A stretch of DNA of 35,043 nucleotides from an uncultured Actinomycetes bacterium. Its GTDB lineage: Bacteria; Actinomycetota; Actinomycetes; S36-B12. The stretch is from positions 1 to 35,043 of the forward strand of contig CALFIA010000016.1 in the NCBI GenBank assembly GCA_937876275.1, in the 5' to 3' direction. A model generated the notes under the pieces. It saw only the letters and a program-made list of their open reading frames with translations. It had not been told where the DNA came from and did no database searches. The position numbers were made by a program, and so were the translations under genes. This document shows positions 1-8,942 of the stretch, in pieces (the first letter of the stretch is position 1; the number at the start of each line of letters is the position of its first letter).

Positions 1-1884
1 CTTGCTGCTGCCCTGCGCACGGACTCCGGAGTCGATGACCTCCTGGCGCGCTTCGATCGCTGGGGCCCGGATCTATGGAATGGCCTCGTCGGTGCCTATG
101 ACGCCGAAACCGTTCTTCCTCGCTTCGTCGAGTTGATTGCCCAGGCTCATCGCGATCGCAGTGCGGCCCTGCGGGCACGCGATACCGAGCGGCTGCTCCA
201 GCCCGACTGGTTCCAACGGCCCGAGGCACTCGGCTACGTCGCCTACGCCGATCGCTTCGCCGGAGATCTCGCGGGCGTGCAGTCGCATATCGATTACCTC
301 AGCGATCTCGGCGTCACCTACTTGCACTTGATGCCGCTGCTCGAGCCGCGCCCCGCTCCGAATGACGGTGGCTATGCCGTCATGGACTACCGCAAGGTAC
401 GCAGCGATCTGGGCACCATGGAAAACCTTCGCGAGCTTGCCTCGGCACTTCACGAAGCCGGCATCGCGTTAACCCTCGACCTCGTTCTCAATCACGTGGC
501 GCAGGAGCATGAGTGGGCAGTCGCGGCACGCAAGGGTGATGCCGCCAAGCGCGAGTACTTCCTCACGTATCCCGACCGCGAGATGCCCGATCAGTACGAG
601 CGATCACTCCCCGAGGTGTTCCCGACTTTCGCCCCCGGCAACTTCACGTGGGATGACTCACTGAACTCCTGGGTCTGGACAACCTTCAACACGTGGCAGT
701 GGGATCTCAACTGGGCGAACCCCGATGTGCTCTGCGAGTTCGCCGACATAATCTTGTTCCTTGCCAACCAGGGCGTCGACTGCGTGCGCCTGGATGCCAT
801 TGCCTTCCTCTGGAAGCGAATGGGCACCAACTGCCAAGGCGAGCCTGAGGTGCATGCCATTACGCAGGCGCTTCGTGCAGCAGCGCGAATCGCGACTCCC
901 GCATTGATCTTCAAGGCCGAGGCCATCGTCGGGCCTGATGATGTCGTGAAGTACCTCGGCGTCGGTGAGCATGCCGGCCGCATCTCCGACCTGGCGTACC
1001 ACAACTCGCTCATGGTCCAGATCTGGTCCGCATTCGCCATGCACGATGCGCGACTGCTCACCGCATCACTCAATCGATTCGCGCAGATTCCATCCACCAC
1101 TGCATGGGGCACTTACCTGCGCTGCCACGACGACATCGGCTGGGCGATCGATGATCGCGATGCGAATAGCCAGGGTTTCGATGGAGGCGCCCACCGAGCC
1201 TTCCTCGCCGAGTACTACGCAGGCGAGTTCGACGGCAGCCCTTCGCGCGGCGCTCACTTCCAGAGCAATCCGCTCACCGGCGACCGCCGTACTTCTGGCT
1301 CTGCCGCGAGCCTCGCAGGCGTCGAGTCAGCTCTCGACTCTCACGACGAGGCGGCACTCACCCTCGCCATCGACAAGGTGCTCTGCGGATACGCCATCGT
1401 CCTCGGCTTCGGCGGCATCCCGCTGATCTACATGGGCGACGAGATCGGCCTGCTCAACGACTACGCATTCGTCAATGAACCTGAGCACGCGGCCGACAAC
1501 CGCTGGCTGCATCGGCCGCTCATGGACTGGCCCCGTGCGAACGCAGCGCGCACTTCCTCTGATTACTCCGGTCGACTCCTGCGCGGCCTGACCGAGCTGA
1601 TCGAGGCACGCAAGGACTGTGATGCCCTGCATGCCGCCACGCCACCAGAGATCTTCCATAGCGCCGACTCGGCAATTCTCGTGCTGCGCCGGCGTCATCC
1701 CGGTGGCGCCGTGGTGCAGGTGTTCAACATGGCCGGCACTCCCCGCGAGCTCTCTGCTGAGTCGCTTTGGCCTCTCAATGTCACCCAGCTTCGAGATCTG
1801 ATCACCGGAAGTTCGGTGAGCCTGTCGGGCGCACGTCTGCGTCTGCCGGCCTACGGCTCCCTCTGGCTGGTCGACACTCCCTGA
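1..1884 (+). CDS. Amylosucrase (GH13), 5' end outside window
   Basis: The frame is open from base 1, so the N-terminus is missing; 627 residues are visible. Amylosucrase (EC 2.4.1.4) builds alpha-1,4-glucan from sucrose and releases fructose. The sequence follows the amylosucrase family more closely than ordinary alpha-amylases, with the blocks YLHLMPL, DGGYAV, HEWA, PDREMPDQY and VWTTFN. The catalytic triad is visible: nucleophile Asp in VRLDAIAF (codon 793), acid/base Glu in FKAEAIV (codon 919) and the third Asp in CHDDIGW (codon 1129). No signal peptide can be judged. The fructose released could be used by the PfkB kinase at 13289-14203, but that is inference because the genes are far apart. 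A TTA leucine codon occurs at 469-471. The closest alternative is a sucrose hydrolase or trehalose synthase of the same clan. Confidence 0.9.
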   Translation, partial: LAAALRTDSGVDDLLARFDRWGPDLWNGLVGAYDAETVLPRFVELIAQAHRDRSAALRARDTERLLQPDWFQRPEALGYVAYADRFAGDLAGVQSHIDYLSDLGVTYLHLMPLLEPRPAPNDGGYAVMDYRKVRSDLGTMENLRELASALHEAGIALTLDLVLNHVAQEHEWAVAARKGDAAKREYFLTYPDREMPDQYERSLPEVFPTFAPGNFTWDDSLNSWVWTTFNTWQWDLNWANPDVLCEFADIILFLANQGVDCVRLDAIAFLWKRMGTNCQGEPEVHAITQALRAAARIATPALIFKAEAIVGPDDVVKYLGVGEHAGRISDLAYHNSLMVQIWSAFAMHDARLLTASLNRFAQIPSTTAWGTYLRCHDDIGWAIDDRDANSQGFDGGAHRAFLAEYYAGEFDGSPSRGAHFQSNPLTGDRRTSGSAASLAGVESALDSHDEAALTLAIDKVLCGYAIVLGFGGIPLIYMGDEIGLLNDYAFVNEPEHAADNRWLHRPLMDWPRANAARTSSDYSGRLLRGLTELIEARKDCDALHAATPPEIFHSADSAILVLRRRHPGGAVVQVFNMAGTPRELSAESLWPLNVTQLRDLITGSSVSLSGARLRLPAYGSLWLVDTP

Positions 1885-1934
1885 CCGTGACCAACTGAAC
1901 ACCGGCCGGGCTATCGACGCGGCTGCCGCCGACC

Positions 1935-1940
1935 TACGCT
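1935..1940 (+). promoter_or_regulatory. -10 box of leaderless fumarase promoter
   Basis: TACGCT fits the actinobacterial TANNNT -10 pattern and lies exactly 6 nt before the GTG at 1947. No Shine-Dalgarno sequence is present, so the mRNA probably begins at the start codon. Confidence 0.55.
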
Positions 1941-1946
1941 TACACG

Positions 1947-3611
1947 GTGACTGACTTCCTGTACACCGACATGCTTCCGCTCGGCCCCGACCAGACCACG
2001 TACCGCTTGCTCACGTCCGAAGGCGTCGAGACGGTCGAGGCGGCAGGCCGCACCTTCCTCCAGGTGAGTCCGGAGGCACTGCGCCTGCTCGCCTACGAGG
2101 CGATCCACGACATCCAGCACCTGCTGCGCCCCGGCCACCTGGCCCAGCTGGCCACGATCCTCAAGGATCCCGAGGCCTCGGCCAATGATCGCTTCGTGGC
2201 TCTTGATCTGCTCAAGAACGCGAACATCTCCGCCGGCGGCATCCTGCCGATGTGCCAGGACACCGGCACCGCGATCGTGATGGGCAAGCGCGGCCAGAAC
2301 GTCTGGACCACCGGGCAAGACGAAGAGCACCTGTCACGCGGCATCTTCGACGCTTACCAGAAGCTGAACCTGCGCTACTCGCAACTGTCGCCCATCAGCA
2401 TGTGGGAGGAGCGCAACACCGGCTCGAACCTGCCGGCGCAGATCGAGCTCTATGCCAATACGCATGCGGGTCACGAGGCGTCGTACGAGTTCCTCTTCAT
2501 GGCCAAGGGCGGCGGCAGCGCGAACAAGAGCTACCTCTACCAGGAGACCGCGGCACTGCTGAACCCGACGAGCTTCGCGCGTTTCCTCGACGAGAAGCTG
2601 CGCTCACTGGGCACTGCCGCGTGCCCGCCGTACCACCTTGCCGTGGTCGTCGGCGGTACGAGCGCGGAGTTCGCACTCAAGACCGCGAAGTATGCGAGCG
2701 CTCGCTACCTCGACTCGCTGCCGGTGCATGGTGATGCCGACGGCCATGCGTACCGCGATCTCGAGATGGAAGCCGAGATCTGGAAGATGACTCAGGAGTT
2801 CGGCATCGGTGCGCAGTTCGGCGGTAAGTACTTCTGCCACGACGTGCGTGTCATTCGCCTGCCGCGACATGGTGCATCGTGCCCGGTCGCAATCGCCGTC
2901 TCCTGCTCTGCCGACCGCCAAGCACTCGCAAAGATCACTTCGGAGGGCGTATTCCTCGAGCAACTCGAAACCGAGCCCGCTCACTACCTGCCCGAGATCA
3001 CCGATGCTCACCTCGACGATGACGTCGTCGCAATCGATCTCAACCAACCGATGGATCAAATCCGCAACACGCTCTCGAAACTGCCGGTGAAGACTCGAGT
3101 CTCGCTGACCGGATCGCTCATCGTCGCGCGCGATCTCGCACATGCGCGCGTCAAGGGCATGCTCGATCGTGGGGAAGAAATCCCGCAGTACTTCAAGGAT
3201 CACGCGGTTTACTACGCCGGCCCGGCCAAGACCCCTGAGGGCTACGCCTCTGGCTCATTCGGCCCGACCACTGCAGGTCGCATGGATACCTACGTCGATC
3301 AATTCCAAAAAGCCGGTGGCTCAATGGTGATGCTGGCGAAGGGCAATCGCAGCAATGCGGTCACGAAGGCCTGCCAGGAGAACGGCGGCTTCTACCTCGG
3401 CAGCATCGGTGGTCCGGCCGCACGACTCGCCCAGGACAACATCACCAAGGTCGAGGTTCTCGACTTCGCCGAGCTGGGCATGGAAGCCGTCTGGAAGATC
3501 GAGGTTGTCGACTTCCCGGCATTCATCGTGGTCGACGACAAGGGCAATGACTTCTTCGCCGAGACGATGAAGCCGATCCTGTCGATCGGCATGGGAGCAC
3601 CGAAGCAGTAA
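1947..3611 (+). CDS. fum: Fumarate hydratase class I (iron-sulfur)
   Basis: This enzyme interconverts fumarate and L-malate in the TCA cycle using a [4Fe-4S] cluster. At 554 residues it has the length of single-chain FumA/FumB-type fumarases. The three cluster-ligand regions are visible: Cys103 in PMCQDTGT, Cys226 in AACPPYH and Cys312/Cys320 in ASCPVAIAVSCSADR. The N-terminal alpha domain is followed by the C-terminal beta domain from about residue 370, with GPTTAGRMD and IGGPAARLA. The GTG start at 1947 is chosen because it is preceded at 6 nt by a TANNNT box and gives the expected N-terminus. The stop abuts the stop of the convergent gene at 3612. Mycobacterial fum (Rv1098c) also lies near phoH2, as here. 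It could in principle act on a related hydroxy acid, but fumarase is much the likeliest assignment. Confidence 0.93.
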   Translation: MTDFLYTDMLPLGPDQTTYRLLTSEGVETVEAAGRTFLQVSPEALRLLAYEAIHDIQHLLRPGHLAQLATILKDPEASANDRFVALDLLKNANISAGGILPMCQDTGTAIVMGKRGQNVWTTGQDEEHLSRGIFDAYQKLNLRYSQLSPISMWEERNTGSNLPAQIELYANTHAGHEASYEFLFMAKGGGSANKSYLYQETAALLNPTSFARFLDEKLRSLGTAACPPYHLAVVVGGTSAEFALKTAKYASARYLDSLPVHGDADGHAYRDLEMEAEIWKMTQEFGIGAQFGGKYFCHDVRVIRLPRHGASCPVAIAVSCSADRQALAKITSEGVFLEQLETEPAHYLPEITDAHLDDDVVAIDLNQPMDQIRNTLSKLPVKTRVSLTGSLIVARDLAHARVKGMLDRGEEIPQYFKDHAVYYAGPAKTPEGYASGSFGPTTAGRMDTYVDQFQKAGGSMVMLAKGNRSNAVTKACQENGGFYLGSIGGPAARLAQDNITKVEVLDFAELGMEAVWKIEVVDFPAFIVVDDKGNDFFAETMKPILSIGMGAPKQ

Positions 3612-4505
3612 CTAGCGCTTCTGGTTCTTCTTTGCTGCTGCCGCCTTCTTCTTCGCGGCAGCTGCTTTCTTCGCCTTGGCCTTGGCTACTGCTTTGGCGT
3701 GCGCCTTCTGCTTTGCGACAGCCTTCGCGTGTGCCTTCTTCTTCGCTAGAGCCTTAGCCTTCGCTGCGGCCTTTGCTGCTGCCTTCGGGTGAGCCTTGGC
3801 CCAGGCCTTCTTCTTCGCGGCAGCCTTGGCCTTTGCCTTCGCGAGTGCCACGGCATGCGCGTGCTTGGCCGCCGCAGCCTTGGCGGCTGCCACCTTCGCC
3901 GCCTTGATCTGGGCGGGTGAGAGCCAGCAGAGGCCGCCCCAATGGCTGCGACCCTTGCCTTCGCGCCAGATAGTGAAGAACGCACGGTCCTGCCAGTAGC
4001 GGTTCCACTTGGCGACCGGCGTCTTGCGCAAGGTGCTGAGGATCTTCAGCCCCTCGTCTCCGAACTGCTTTTGCACGGACGGCTGCATCATCCAGGTCAC
4101 GCCACGACCGAGGGGTCGACTCAACTGGTACGCGCCCTGGTAGTAGCTGCGAGTGCCGCCTGAGGCGTAGTTGCCGTGGCTCTCGCGCTTGGCGATGCAG
4201 AGCCGATTCTTCTCCGCCGCGTAGCTGTAGCCCGCCCCCTGGTAAAGGCTGGCCATCAGACCACGGCGATCAGCCGCCGCACCCTTGCCCAGTGCGTAAC
4301 TTCGCTCGCGCTCCAAGGGCGACGAGGCGTTGGTGACGGTAGGTACCGCCGGGGCAGCCGCTGGGTCTGAGGATGCCGGGGCCGCAGTCGCTACCGACGT
4401 GGTGTCGCCCTCAGCGGCCACGGCAGCAGGGGCGAGCACCGCGCCGAGGCCGAAGGCCCCGAGGGTGAGCGCCGCCACCGTGACGGTCTGGAGCCGGTTG
4501 AGCAT
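3612..4505 (-). CDS. Secreted lysozyme/Rpf-like protein with Lys/Ala-rich tail
   Basis: This is a predicted exported cell-wall muralytic protein of 297 residues. I place the start at the ATG at 4505, because the longer reading to 4580 adds a basic stretch ahead of a clean signal peptide (LNRLQTV, hydrophobic core, APAAVAAEG, cleavage near residue 31). An Ala/Pro/Thr linker leads to a lysozyme-like domain at about residues 90-190. Its core, CIAKRESHGNY followed by YYQGAYQLS, resembles the Rpf/transglycosylase active-site region, and Glu in KRES is the probable catalytic residue. The last ~98 residues are almost only Ala and Lys with some His. An AGGT lies just before the ATG. The gene is convergent with fumarase and has a CRP/GlxR-type site upstream. 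Enzymatic activity is inferred; the tail function is unknown. Confidence 0.75.
   Translation of the reverse strand: MLNRLQTVTVAALTLGAFGLGAVLAPAAVAAEGDTTSVATAAPASSDPAAAPAVPTVTNASSPLERERSYALGKGAAADRRGLMASLYQGAGYSYAAEKNRLCIAKRESHGNYASGGTRSYYQGAYQLSRPLGRGVTWMMQPSVQKQFGDEGLKILSTLRKTPVAKWNRYWQDRAFFTIWREGKGRSHWGGLCWLSPAQIKAAKVAAAKAAAAKHAHAVALAKAKAKAAAKKKAWAKAHPKAAAKAAAKAKALAKKKAHAKAVAKQKAHAKAVAKAKAKKAAAAKKKAAAAKKNQKR
3615..3908 (-). repeat. Coding low-complexity Lys/Ala repeat
   Basis: These codons encode the ~98-residue C-terminal tail of the Rpf-like protein. The units are degenerate AKA/KKA words, including two nearby copies of KAHAKAVAK. The composition resembles histone-H1-like and heparin-binding Lys/Ala tails. 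The strong positive charge would suit binding to teichoic acid or other anionic wall polymers, or to DNA, but this is inference. Confidence 0.8.
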
Positions 4506-4622
4506 GTACCTACGGTGCCTAAGAAAGCCGTTTCTGTCACCTTCGATTGCCTGCAACACCGTCACAGGGAAAAGGGACAAAGGGGACTTAGGTCGTGGAT
4601 CTCCCCCATAATCCGCCTATGG

Positions 4623-4638
4623 AGTGACGGTGGTCACA
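4623..4638. promoter_or_regulatory. CRP/GlxR-type cAMP receptor site
   Basis: AGTGA-CGGTGG-TCACA matches the CRP/GlxR consensus TGTGA-N6-TCACA at 9 of 10 specified bases. It lies about 118 bp upstream of the Rpf-like start (4505) and just beyond the 3' end of the phoH2 gene (4665), so it can only regulate the former. CRP-family control of rpf genes is known in Mycobacterium and Corynebacterium. A weak -10 candidate, GATTAT, lies at 4613-4608 on the minus strand. Confidence 0.5.
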
Positions 4639-4664
4639 TTTGTCGATCTCAGCCGTAATTCGGC

Positions 4665-5966
4665 TCAGATCTGGATGTCCTCGAGCATCTCGGTGACCAG
4701 CGCGGCGATCGGCGACCGCTCGGAACGAGTAAGCGTCACGTGCGCGAAGAGTGGGTGACCCTTGAGCTTCTCGACCACCGCGACCACGCCGTCATGGCGT
4801 CCGACCCTCAGGTTGTCGCGCTGAGCTACGTCATGGGTGAGAACCACGCGGGAGTCCTTACCGATGCGCGACAGCACGGTCAGCAGAACATTGCGCTCGA
4901 GCGACTGGGCCTCGTCGACGATGACGAAGGCATCATGCAAGGAGCGTCCGCGGATGTGGGTGAGGGGCAAGACCTCGAGCATTCCGCGATCGACGATCTC
5001 CTCGACGACCTCCTGAGTAGTGATAGCGCTCAGGGTGTCATAGACCGCCTGGCCCCACGGTCCCATCTTCTCCTGCTCACTGCCGGGCAAGTAGCCGAGT
5101 TCTTGGCCGCCGACTGCGAAGAGCGGACGGAACACCATGACCTTGCGGTGCTGCTGACGCTCGAGCACTGCCTCAAGGCCGGCACACAGTGCGAGCGCAC
5201 TCTTACCCGTGCCTGCACGGCCACCGAGCGAGACGATGCCGATGTCGGGATCCATCAAGATGTCGAGCGCAATGCGCTGCTCCGCACTTCGACCGTGAAT
5301 GCCAAATGCTTCGCGATCGCCGCGCACCAATCGCACGCGCTTGTCAGCCGTCACGCGACCGAGTGCGCTGCCGCGATCCGACATCATCACCAGTCCGGTG
5401 TTGACGGGAAGGTCAATGGCGTCGTCGACGTCAACGATGTTCTCTTCGTACATCGTGTCGATGGTTTCCGATGAGACATCGAGTTCGACGATGCCGGTAT
5501 AGCCGGATGCGACGACAAGCTCTGCACGGTATTCCTCGGCAGTAAGACCGGCAGCCGATGCCTTGACGCGCATCGGAAGGTCCTTGCTGACCAGGATGAC
5601 GTCGTGACCGTCTGCCGCAAGATTGCGCGCGACAGCAAGAATGCGAGTGTCATTGTCACCGAGTCGCAGGCCGCTCGGGAGGATCATCGGATCGCTGTGA
5701 TTGAGTTCGATATGCACCGTGCCACCGGCATCACCGACTGACATCGGCTCATCAATACGACCGTGCGCGATGCGCAGTTCATCAAGCAGCCGAAGGGCAT
5801 GCCGAGCGAAGTACCCAAGTTCGGGATGGCTGCGTTTCGCCTCGAGCTCGGTGACCACGACAACCGGGATGACGACGTCATGCTCATCGAACCGCAGGAG
5901 TGCTCGCGGGTCAGACAGCAGTACGGACGTATCGAGGACGTAAGTGCGGCGGTCTGCCTTGGGCAC
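4665..5966 (-). CDS. phoH2: PIN-PhoH ATPase/ribonuclease (PhoH2)
   Basis: This 433-residue protein fuses an N-terminal PIN nuclease domain (about 8-140) to a C-terminal PhoH RNA helicase-like ATPase (about 225-430). The PIN acidic residues include Asp12 in LDTSVLL, Glu40 and the Asp pair in GDND (104-106). The PhoH domain shows Walker A GRAGTGKS (249-256) and Walker B VIVDEAQ (Asp351, Glu352). Mycobacterial PhoH2 unwinds and cleaves RNA in an ATP-dependent manner. The start is the GTG at 5966, preceded by AGGAGG with 6-nt spacing, so this gene is leadered, unlike many neighbours. It lies 148 bp downstream of the prenyl synthase on the same strand. In M. tuberculosis the homologue Rv1095 occupies a comparable neighbourhood. 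Confidence 0.93.
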   Translation of the reverse strand: MPKADRRTYVLDTSVLLSDPRALLRFDEHDVVIPVVVVTELEAKRSHPELGYFARHALRLLDELRIAHGRIDEPMSVGDAGGTVHIELNHSDPMILPSGLRLGDNDTRILAVARNLAADGHDVILVSKDLPMRVKASAAGLTAEEYRAELVVASGYTGIVELDVSSETIDTMYEENIVDVDDAIDLPVNTGLVMMSDRGSALGRVTADKRVRLVRGDREAFGIHGRSAEQRIALDILMDPDIGIVSLGGRAGTGKSALALCAGLEAVLERQQHRKVMVFRPLFAVGGQELGYLPGSEQEKMGPWGQAVYDTLSAITTQEVVEEIVDRGMLEVLPLTHIRGRSLHDAFVIVDEAQSLERNVLLTVLSRIGKDSRVVLTHDVAQRDNLRVGRHDGVVAVVEKLKGHPLFAHVTLTRSERSPIAALVTEMLEDIQI

Positions 5967-6114
5967 GAGGGGCCTCCTGGTGGGCCACCGTCGGGTGCGC
6001 CCGAGATCGGATACGAGCGGGCGGCTGCCTGCTCTGCCCTGACGCTAGGACTGCCTACCGCCTGCCGACTCCCGACACGCCGCGCGTGAAAGTGAGCACG
6101 AGGTTGCTTTCAGG
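5967..6114. other. Intergenic: phoH2 leader region
   Basis: These 148 bp separate uppS from phoH2. Apart from the strong phoH2 Shine-Dalgarno at about 5973-5978 (AGGAGG on the minus strand) I see no clear hairpin or operator. The phoH2 promoter should lie here. Confidence 0.4.
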
Positions 6115-6876
6115 TTACGTGCCGTAGCGGCGATTGCGATCGGCGAAGGCTCGCATGGCACGCAGGAAGTCGACGTGCCGAAAATCGGGCCAGTAAGCCT
6201 CGCAGAAGTAGAACTCGGAGTGTGCGCTCTGCCAGAGAAGGAAGCCAGAGAGTCGCTGCTCACCGGAGGTTCGGATTACGAGATCGGGGTCGGGCTGGCC
6301 GCTGGTGTACAGGTGCTGGGCGATGTGATCGACATCGACCAGTTGGGCGAGTTCGTCAAGAGTGGTGCCTGCGGTTGCGTGCTCATTGAGAAGTGCCTTT
6401 ACTGCATCAACAACTTCGCGGCGCCCGCCGTAGCCGACCGCGACATTGACGAGAGAACCGTCGATACCCGCAGTGGCCAACTCCGCTTCCCGCAGAAGCG
6501 TCCGGGTCTGCTCGGGAAGGGTGTCTAGGGCGCCGACCGGGTGCAGACGCCACTTTCCCTGGCCGACGAGATCGGAGACGGTGTCTTCGATGATGCCGAG
6601 GAGTGCAGTGAGCTCAGCCTCGGGGCGATTGAGGTTGTCAGTGGAGAGCAGCCACAAGGTGACGACCTCGACTCCGGCCTCATCGCACCAGCCCAGAAAG
6701 TCGACGATCTTGGCCGCGCCGGCTCGGTGACCTGCGGAAGAGGAGGAGCCCTGAGCTTCGGCCCAGCGTCGATTGCCGTCGAGGATCACGCCTACGTGGC
6801 GAGGACGACGCTCCGGCGGGATCTGCGCCATGAGACGGCGCTCATACACGCCGTAGAGAACATCGGAGAGACCCAC
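6115..6876 (-). CDS. uppS: Isoprenyl transferase, probable short-chain Z-prenyl diphosphate synthase
   Basis: This cis-prenyltransferase elongates allylic diphosphates with isopentenyl diphosphate. It is 253 residues. The hallmark ILDGNRRWA (catalytic Asp33) and the C-terminal block RTSGEQRLSGFLLWQ followed by SEFYF are intact. Actinobacteria usually carry two paralogues: a decaprenyl synthase and a shorter Z-farnesyl diphosphate synthase (Rv1086 type). The position next to yyaL and phoH2 matches Rv1086, so the Z-FPP synthase is my preferred reading, though sequence alone does not fix the chain length. The start is the GTG at 6876, 6 nt after a TAACCT box. The gene begins 15 bp after the yyaL stop, so it may be read both from its own promoter and by read-through. 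Confidence 0.9.
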   Translation of the reverse strand: MGLSDVLYGVYERRLMAQIPPERRPRHVGVILDGNRRWAEAQGSSSSAGHRAGAAKIVDFLGWCDEAGVEVVTLWLLSTDNLNRPEAELTALLGIIEDTVSDLVGQGKWRLHPVGALDTLPEQTRTLLREAELATAGIDGSLVNVAVGYGGRREVVDAVKALLNEHATAGTTLDELAQLVDVDHIAQHLYTSGQPDPDLVIRTSGEQRLSGFLLWQSAHSEFYFCEAYWPDFRHVDFLRAMRAFADRNRRYGT

Positions 6877-6882
6877 GCCCGA

Positions 6883-6888
6883 AGGTTA
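6883..6888 (-). promoter_or_regulatory. -10 box of leaderless uppS promoter
   Basis: On the minus strand TAACCT is followed by 6 nt and the GTG at 6876. It sits in the 15-bp gap after the yyaL stop, implying a separate leaderless promoter inside an apparent operon. Confidence 0.5.
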
Positions 6889-6891
6889 CCT

Positions 6892-8898
6892 CTAAAGGGC
6901 CTCGAGCCGAGTGCGCATGGAGGATGCATCGGTCACCGGCGCTGTGCAGACGAATCCGCGGCAGATGTACGCCGCGGCCTTGCCATCGACGAGAGATCTG
7001 TCGCGCATCAGGGGAACATCCGGATCACCCCAGGCGACAACCGTGCCCGGCAACGGCACGAATCGTGCGGCCGCGAGCAGGTCATCGAAGCCATCGTCGC
7101 CCGGTGTGCCCACGACCGCGATTTCCACCGGCCCGGCAAGAAGTGCGGAGGCGGCGACCAATCCCCAGCCGGCGACGCGAGGCGCACGCGAGGCGAGCAT
7201 TGTGACGATGCGGAGTGCTTCCTCGGCAATCACGCGATATTCCGTAAGCCCGGTGATGGCTGAATATGTGACGCAGGCGTTGGCCACAGCGAACCACCCC
7301 GACGGCTCGGCGTTGTCGGACGGATCTCGAGGGCGAATGATCAGCTGCTCGGCATCATCAGCCGTGTCATAGAAACCGCCCTCATCGTCAGCGAAATGCT
7401 GAATAGCGACATCGAGCAGCAACCCGGCGAACATCAGCCACTCGTCATTGCCGGTCGCTTGATAGAGCGCAAGCAGGCCTTCGGCGACACTTCCGTAGTC
7501 ATCCAGCACCCCAGCGCTGGTGCCGGGGCGTCCATCGCGCGACGTTCGTGCGAGTCGGTCGTCACCTGCGGCACCCAGATGAACGGAGATCAGCAGATCA
7601 GCGGCTTCGACTGCTGCCTCAATCCAGGCGGGCTCATTGAGCAGAACACCTGCATCAGCGAGAGCCGCAATCGCCAGGCCGTTCCATGACGCCACGACCT
7701 TGTCGTCACGGCCCGGATGCACACGCAGTTCGCGCGCCGCAAACAGCGCAGCACGAATACGAGTCCACCGGCCGAGATCCGACGAGTCATGGAGCATCTG
7801 CAGTGTTGATGAGCCGTGCTCGAACGTGCCCTCGGGGGTGACCTCGAGAAGTGCGGCTGCCCACGCACCGTCGTCCTCACCCAGCACTTCAGTGAGTTCC
7901 GCAGGAGTCCAGGCATAGAACTTGCCTTCCACCCCTTCGCTGTCAGCATCGAGCGCCGCAGCGAATCCGCCTTCGGCGGTACGCAGGTCACGCAGCAAGA
8001 ACTCGGCCGTCTCGCGCACGATGCGATGGGCAAGTGGATCAGCCGTGAGGCGATACCAGTGGGCATAGACGCGCAACAAGAGAGCGTTGTCGTACAGCAT
8101 CTTCTCGAAGTGCGGAACCACCCAGTCAGCATCGACGCTATAACGAGCAAAGCCGCCGCCGAGCTGGTCATACATGCCACCGCGCGCCATCGCCTCGAGA
8201 GTTGTCGATGCCATCAGGTAGCTCTCACCGACACCCGTGCGTGCAGTTTCACGAAGCAAGAACTCCAGCAGCATTGACGGAGGGAACTTTGGCGCTCCGC
8301 CGAAGCCGCCCTTAGCCGCATCGAAATCTCCCTTAAGCAATTCGATCGCACGTGCGAGTACACCAGCGTCCGGCACCTCGTCATCGGATTGCAGCAAGCG
8401 GCGCTCGCCGAGCGCGCTGCCGATGCGATCAGCCGCCGAGATGATGTCACCGCGCCCGGAGTTCCAGGCATCGGAGATGCCGGTTATCAGTTGAGGGAAT
8501 GAGGGCATGCCGTGCGCAGGCCGCGGCGGAAAGTACGTGCCGGCGTAGAACGGTCGCGCATCGTGATCGATGAACACGCTCATCGGCCAGCCGCCGTGAC
8601 CCGTCAGTGCAACAGTGGCGTCCATGTAGACCGAGTCGACATCGGGGCGCTCTTCACGATCAACCTTGATCGACACGAAGTTCTCATTCAGGTATTCGGC
8701 CATGGCGTCGTTCTCGAAGCACTCGTGGGCCATGACGTGGCACCAGTGGCACGCGCTGTAGCCAATCGACAGGAAGATCGGCACATCGCGCCGACGAGCC
8801 TCCTCAAATGCCTCCGGCGACCACTCCCACCAGTCGACCGGATTCTCGGCATGCTGCTGGAGATACGGGGACGTGGAATTCGCGAGCCGGTTCGACAT
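6892..8898 (-). CDS. Thioredoxin-fold DUF255 protein, YyaL/SSP411 family
   Basis: This is a cytosolic 668-residue protein of the widespread YyaL family. The N-terminal thioredoxin-like domain (about 1-170) carries CHWC at Cys50-Cys53. The rest has the alpha/alpha six-hairpin barrel typical of glycoside-modifying and epimerase-like proteins, seen as repeats of GGxYDQLGGGFARYSVD and GGFYDT. The biological role is not established; members are called thioredoxin domain-containing or N-acylglucosamine 2-epimerase-like. The start at 8898 has a weak GAGAAT box 6 nt upstream (8910-8905 on the minus strand), so it may also be leaderless. It lies 44 bp after the glycine-tail gene and 15 bp before uppS. 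The same yyaL-uppS pairing occurs in mycobacteria (Rv1084, Rv1086). Confidence 0.9.
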   Translation of the reverse strand: MSNRLANSTSPYLQQHAENPVDWWEWSPEAFEEARRRDVPIFLSIGYSACHWCHVMAHECFENDAMAEYLNENFVSIKVDREERPDVDSVYMDATVALTGHGGWPMSVFIDHDARPFYAGTYFPPRPAHGMPSFPQLITGISDAWNSGRGDIISAADRIGSALGERRLLQSDDEVPDAGVLARAIELLKGDFDAAKGGFGGAPKFPPSMLLEFLLRETARTGVGESYLMASTTLEAMARGGMYDQLGGGFARYSVDADWVVPHFEKMLYDNALLLRVYAHWYRLTADPLAHRIVRETAEFLLRDLRTAEGGFAAALDADSEGVEGKFYAWTPAELTEVLGEDDGAWAAALLEVTPEGTFEHGSSTLQMLHDSSDLGRWTRIRAALFAARELRVHPGRDDKVVASWNGLAIAALADAGVLLNEPAWIEAAVEAADLLISVHLGAAGDDRLARTSRDGRPGTSAGVLDDYGSVAEGLLALYQATGNDEWLMFAGLLLDVAIQHFADDEGGFYDTADDAEQLIIRPRDPSDNAEPSGWFAVANACVTYSAITGLTEYRVIAEEALRIVTMLASRAPRVAGWGLVAASALLAGPVEIAVVGTPGDDGFDDLLAAARFVPLPGTVVAWGDPDVPLMRDRSLVDGKAAAYICRGFVCTAPVTDASSMRTRLEAL

Positions 8899-8942
8899 TC
8901 ATGCATTCTCGCGCATCGGGCCGAGATCAGCTCAGGCCAGCA

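Noticed and set aside
4506..4664. Possible ydaO (cyclic di-AMP) riboswitch upstream of the Rpf-like gene
   Set aside because: Such riboswitches precede many actinobacterial rpf genes, but I could not find the conserved core elements in this 159-bp region; only the CRP-type site stands out.
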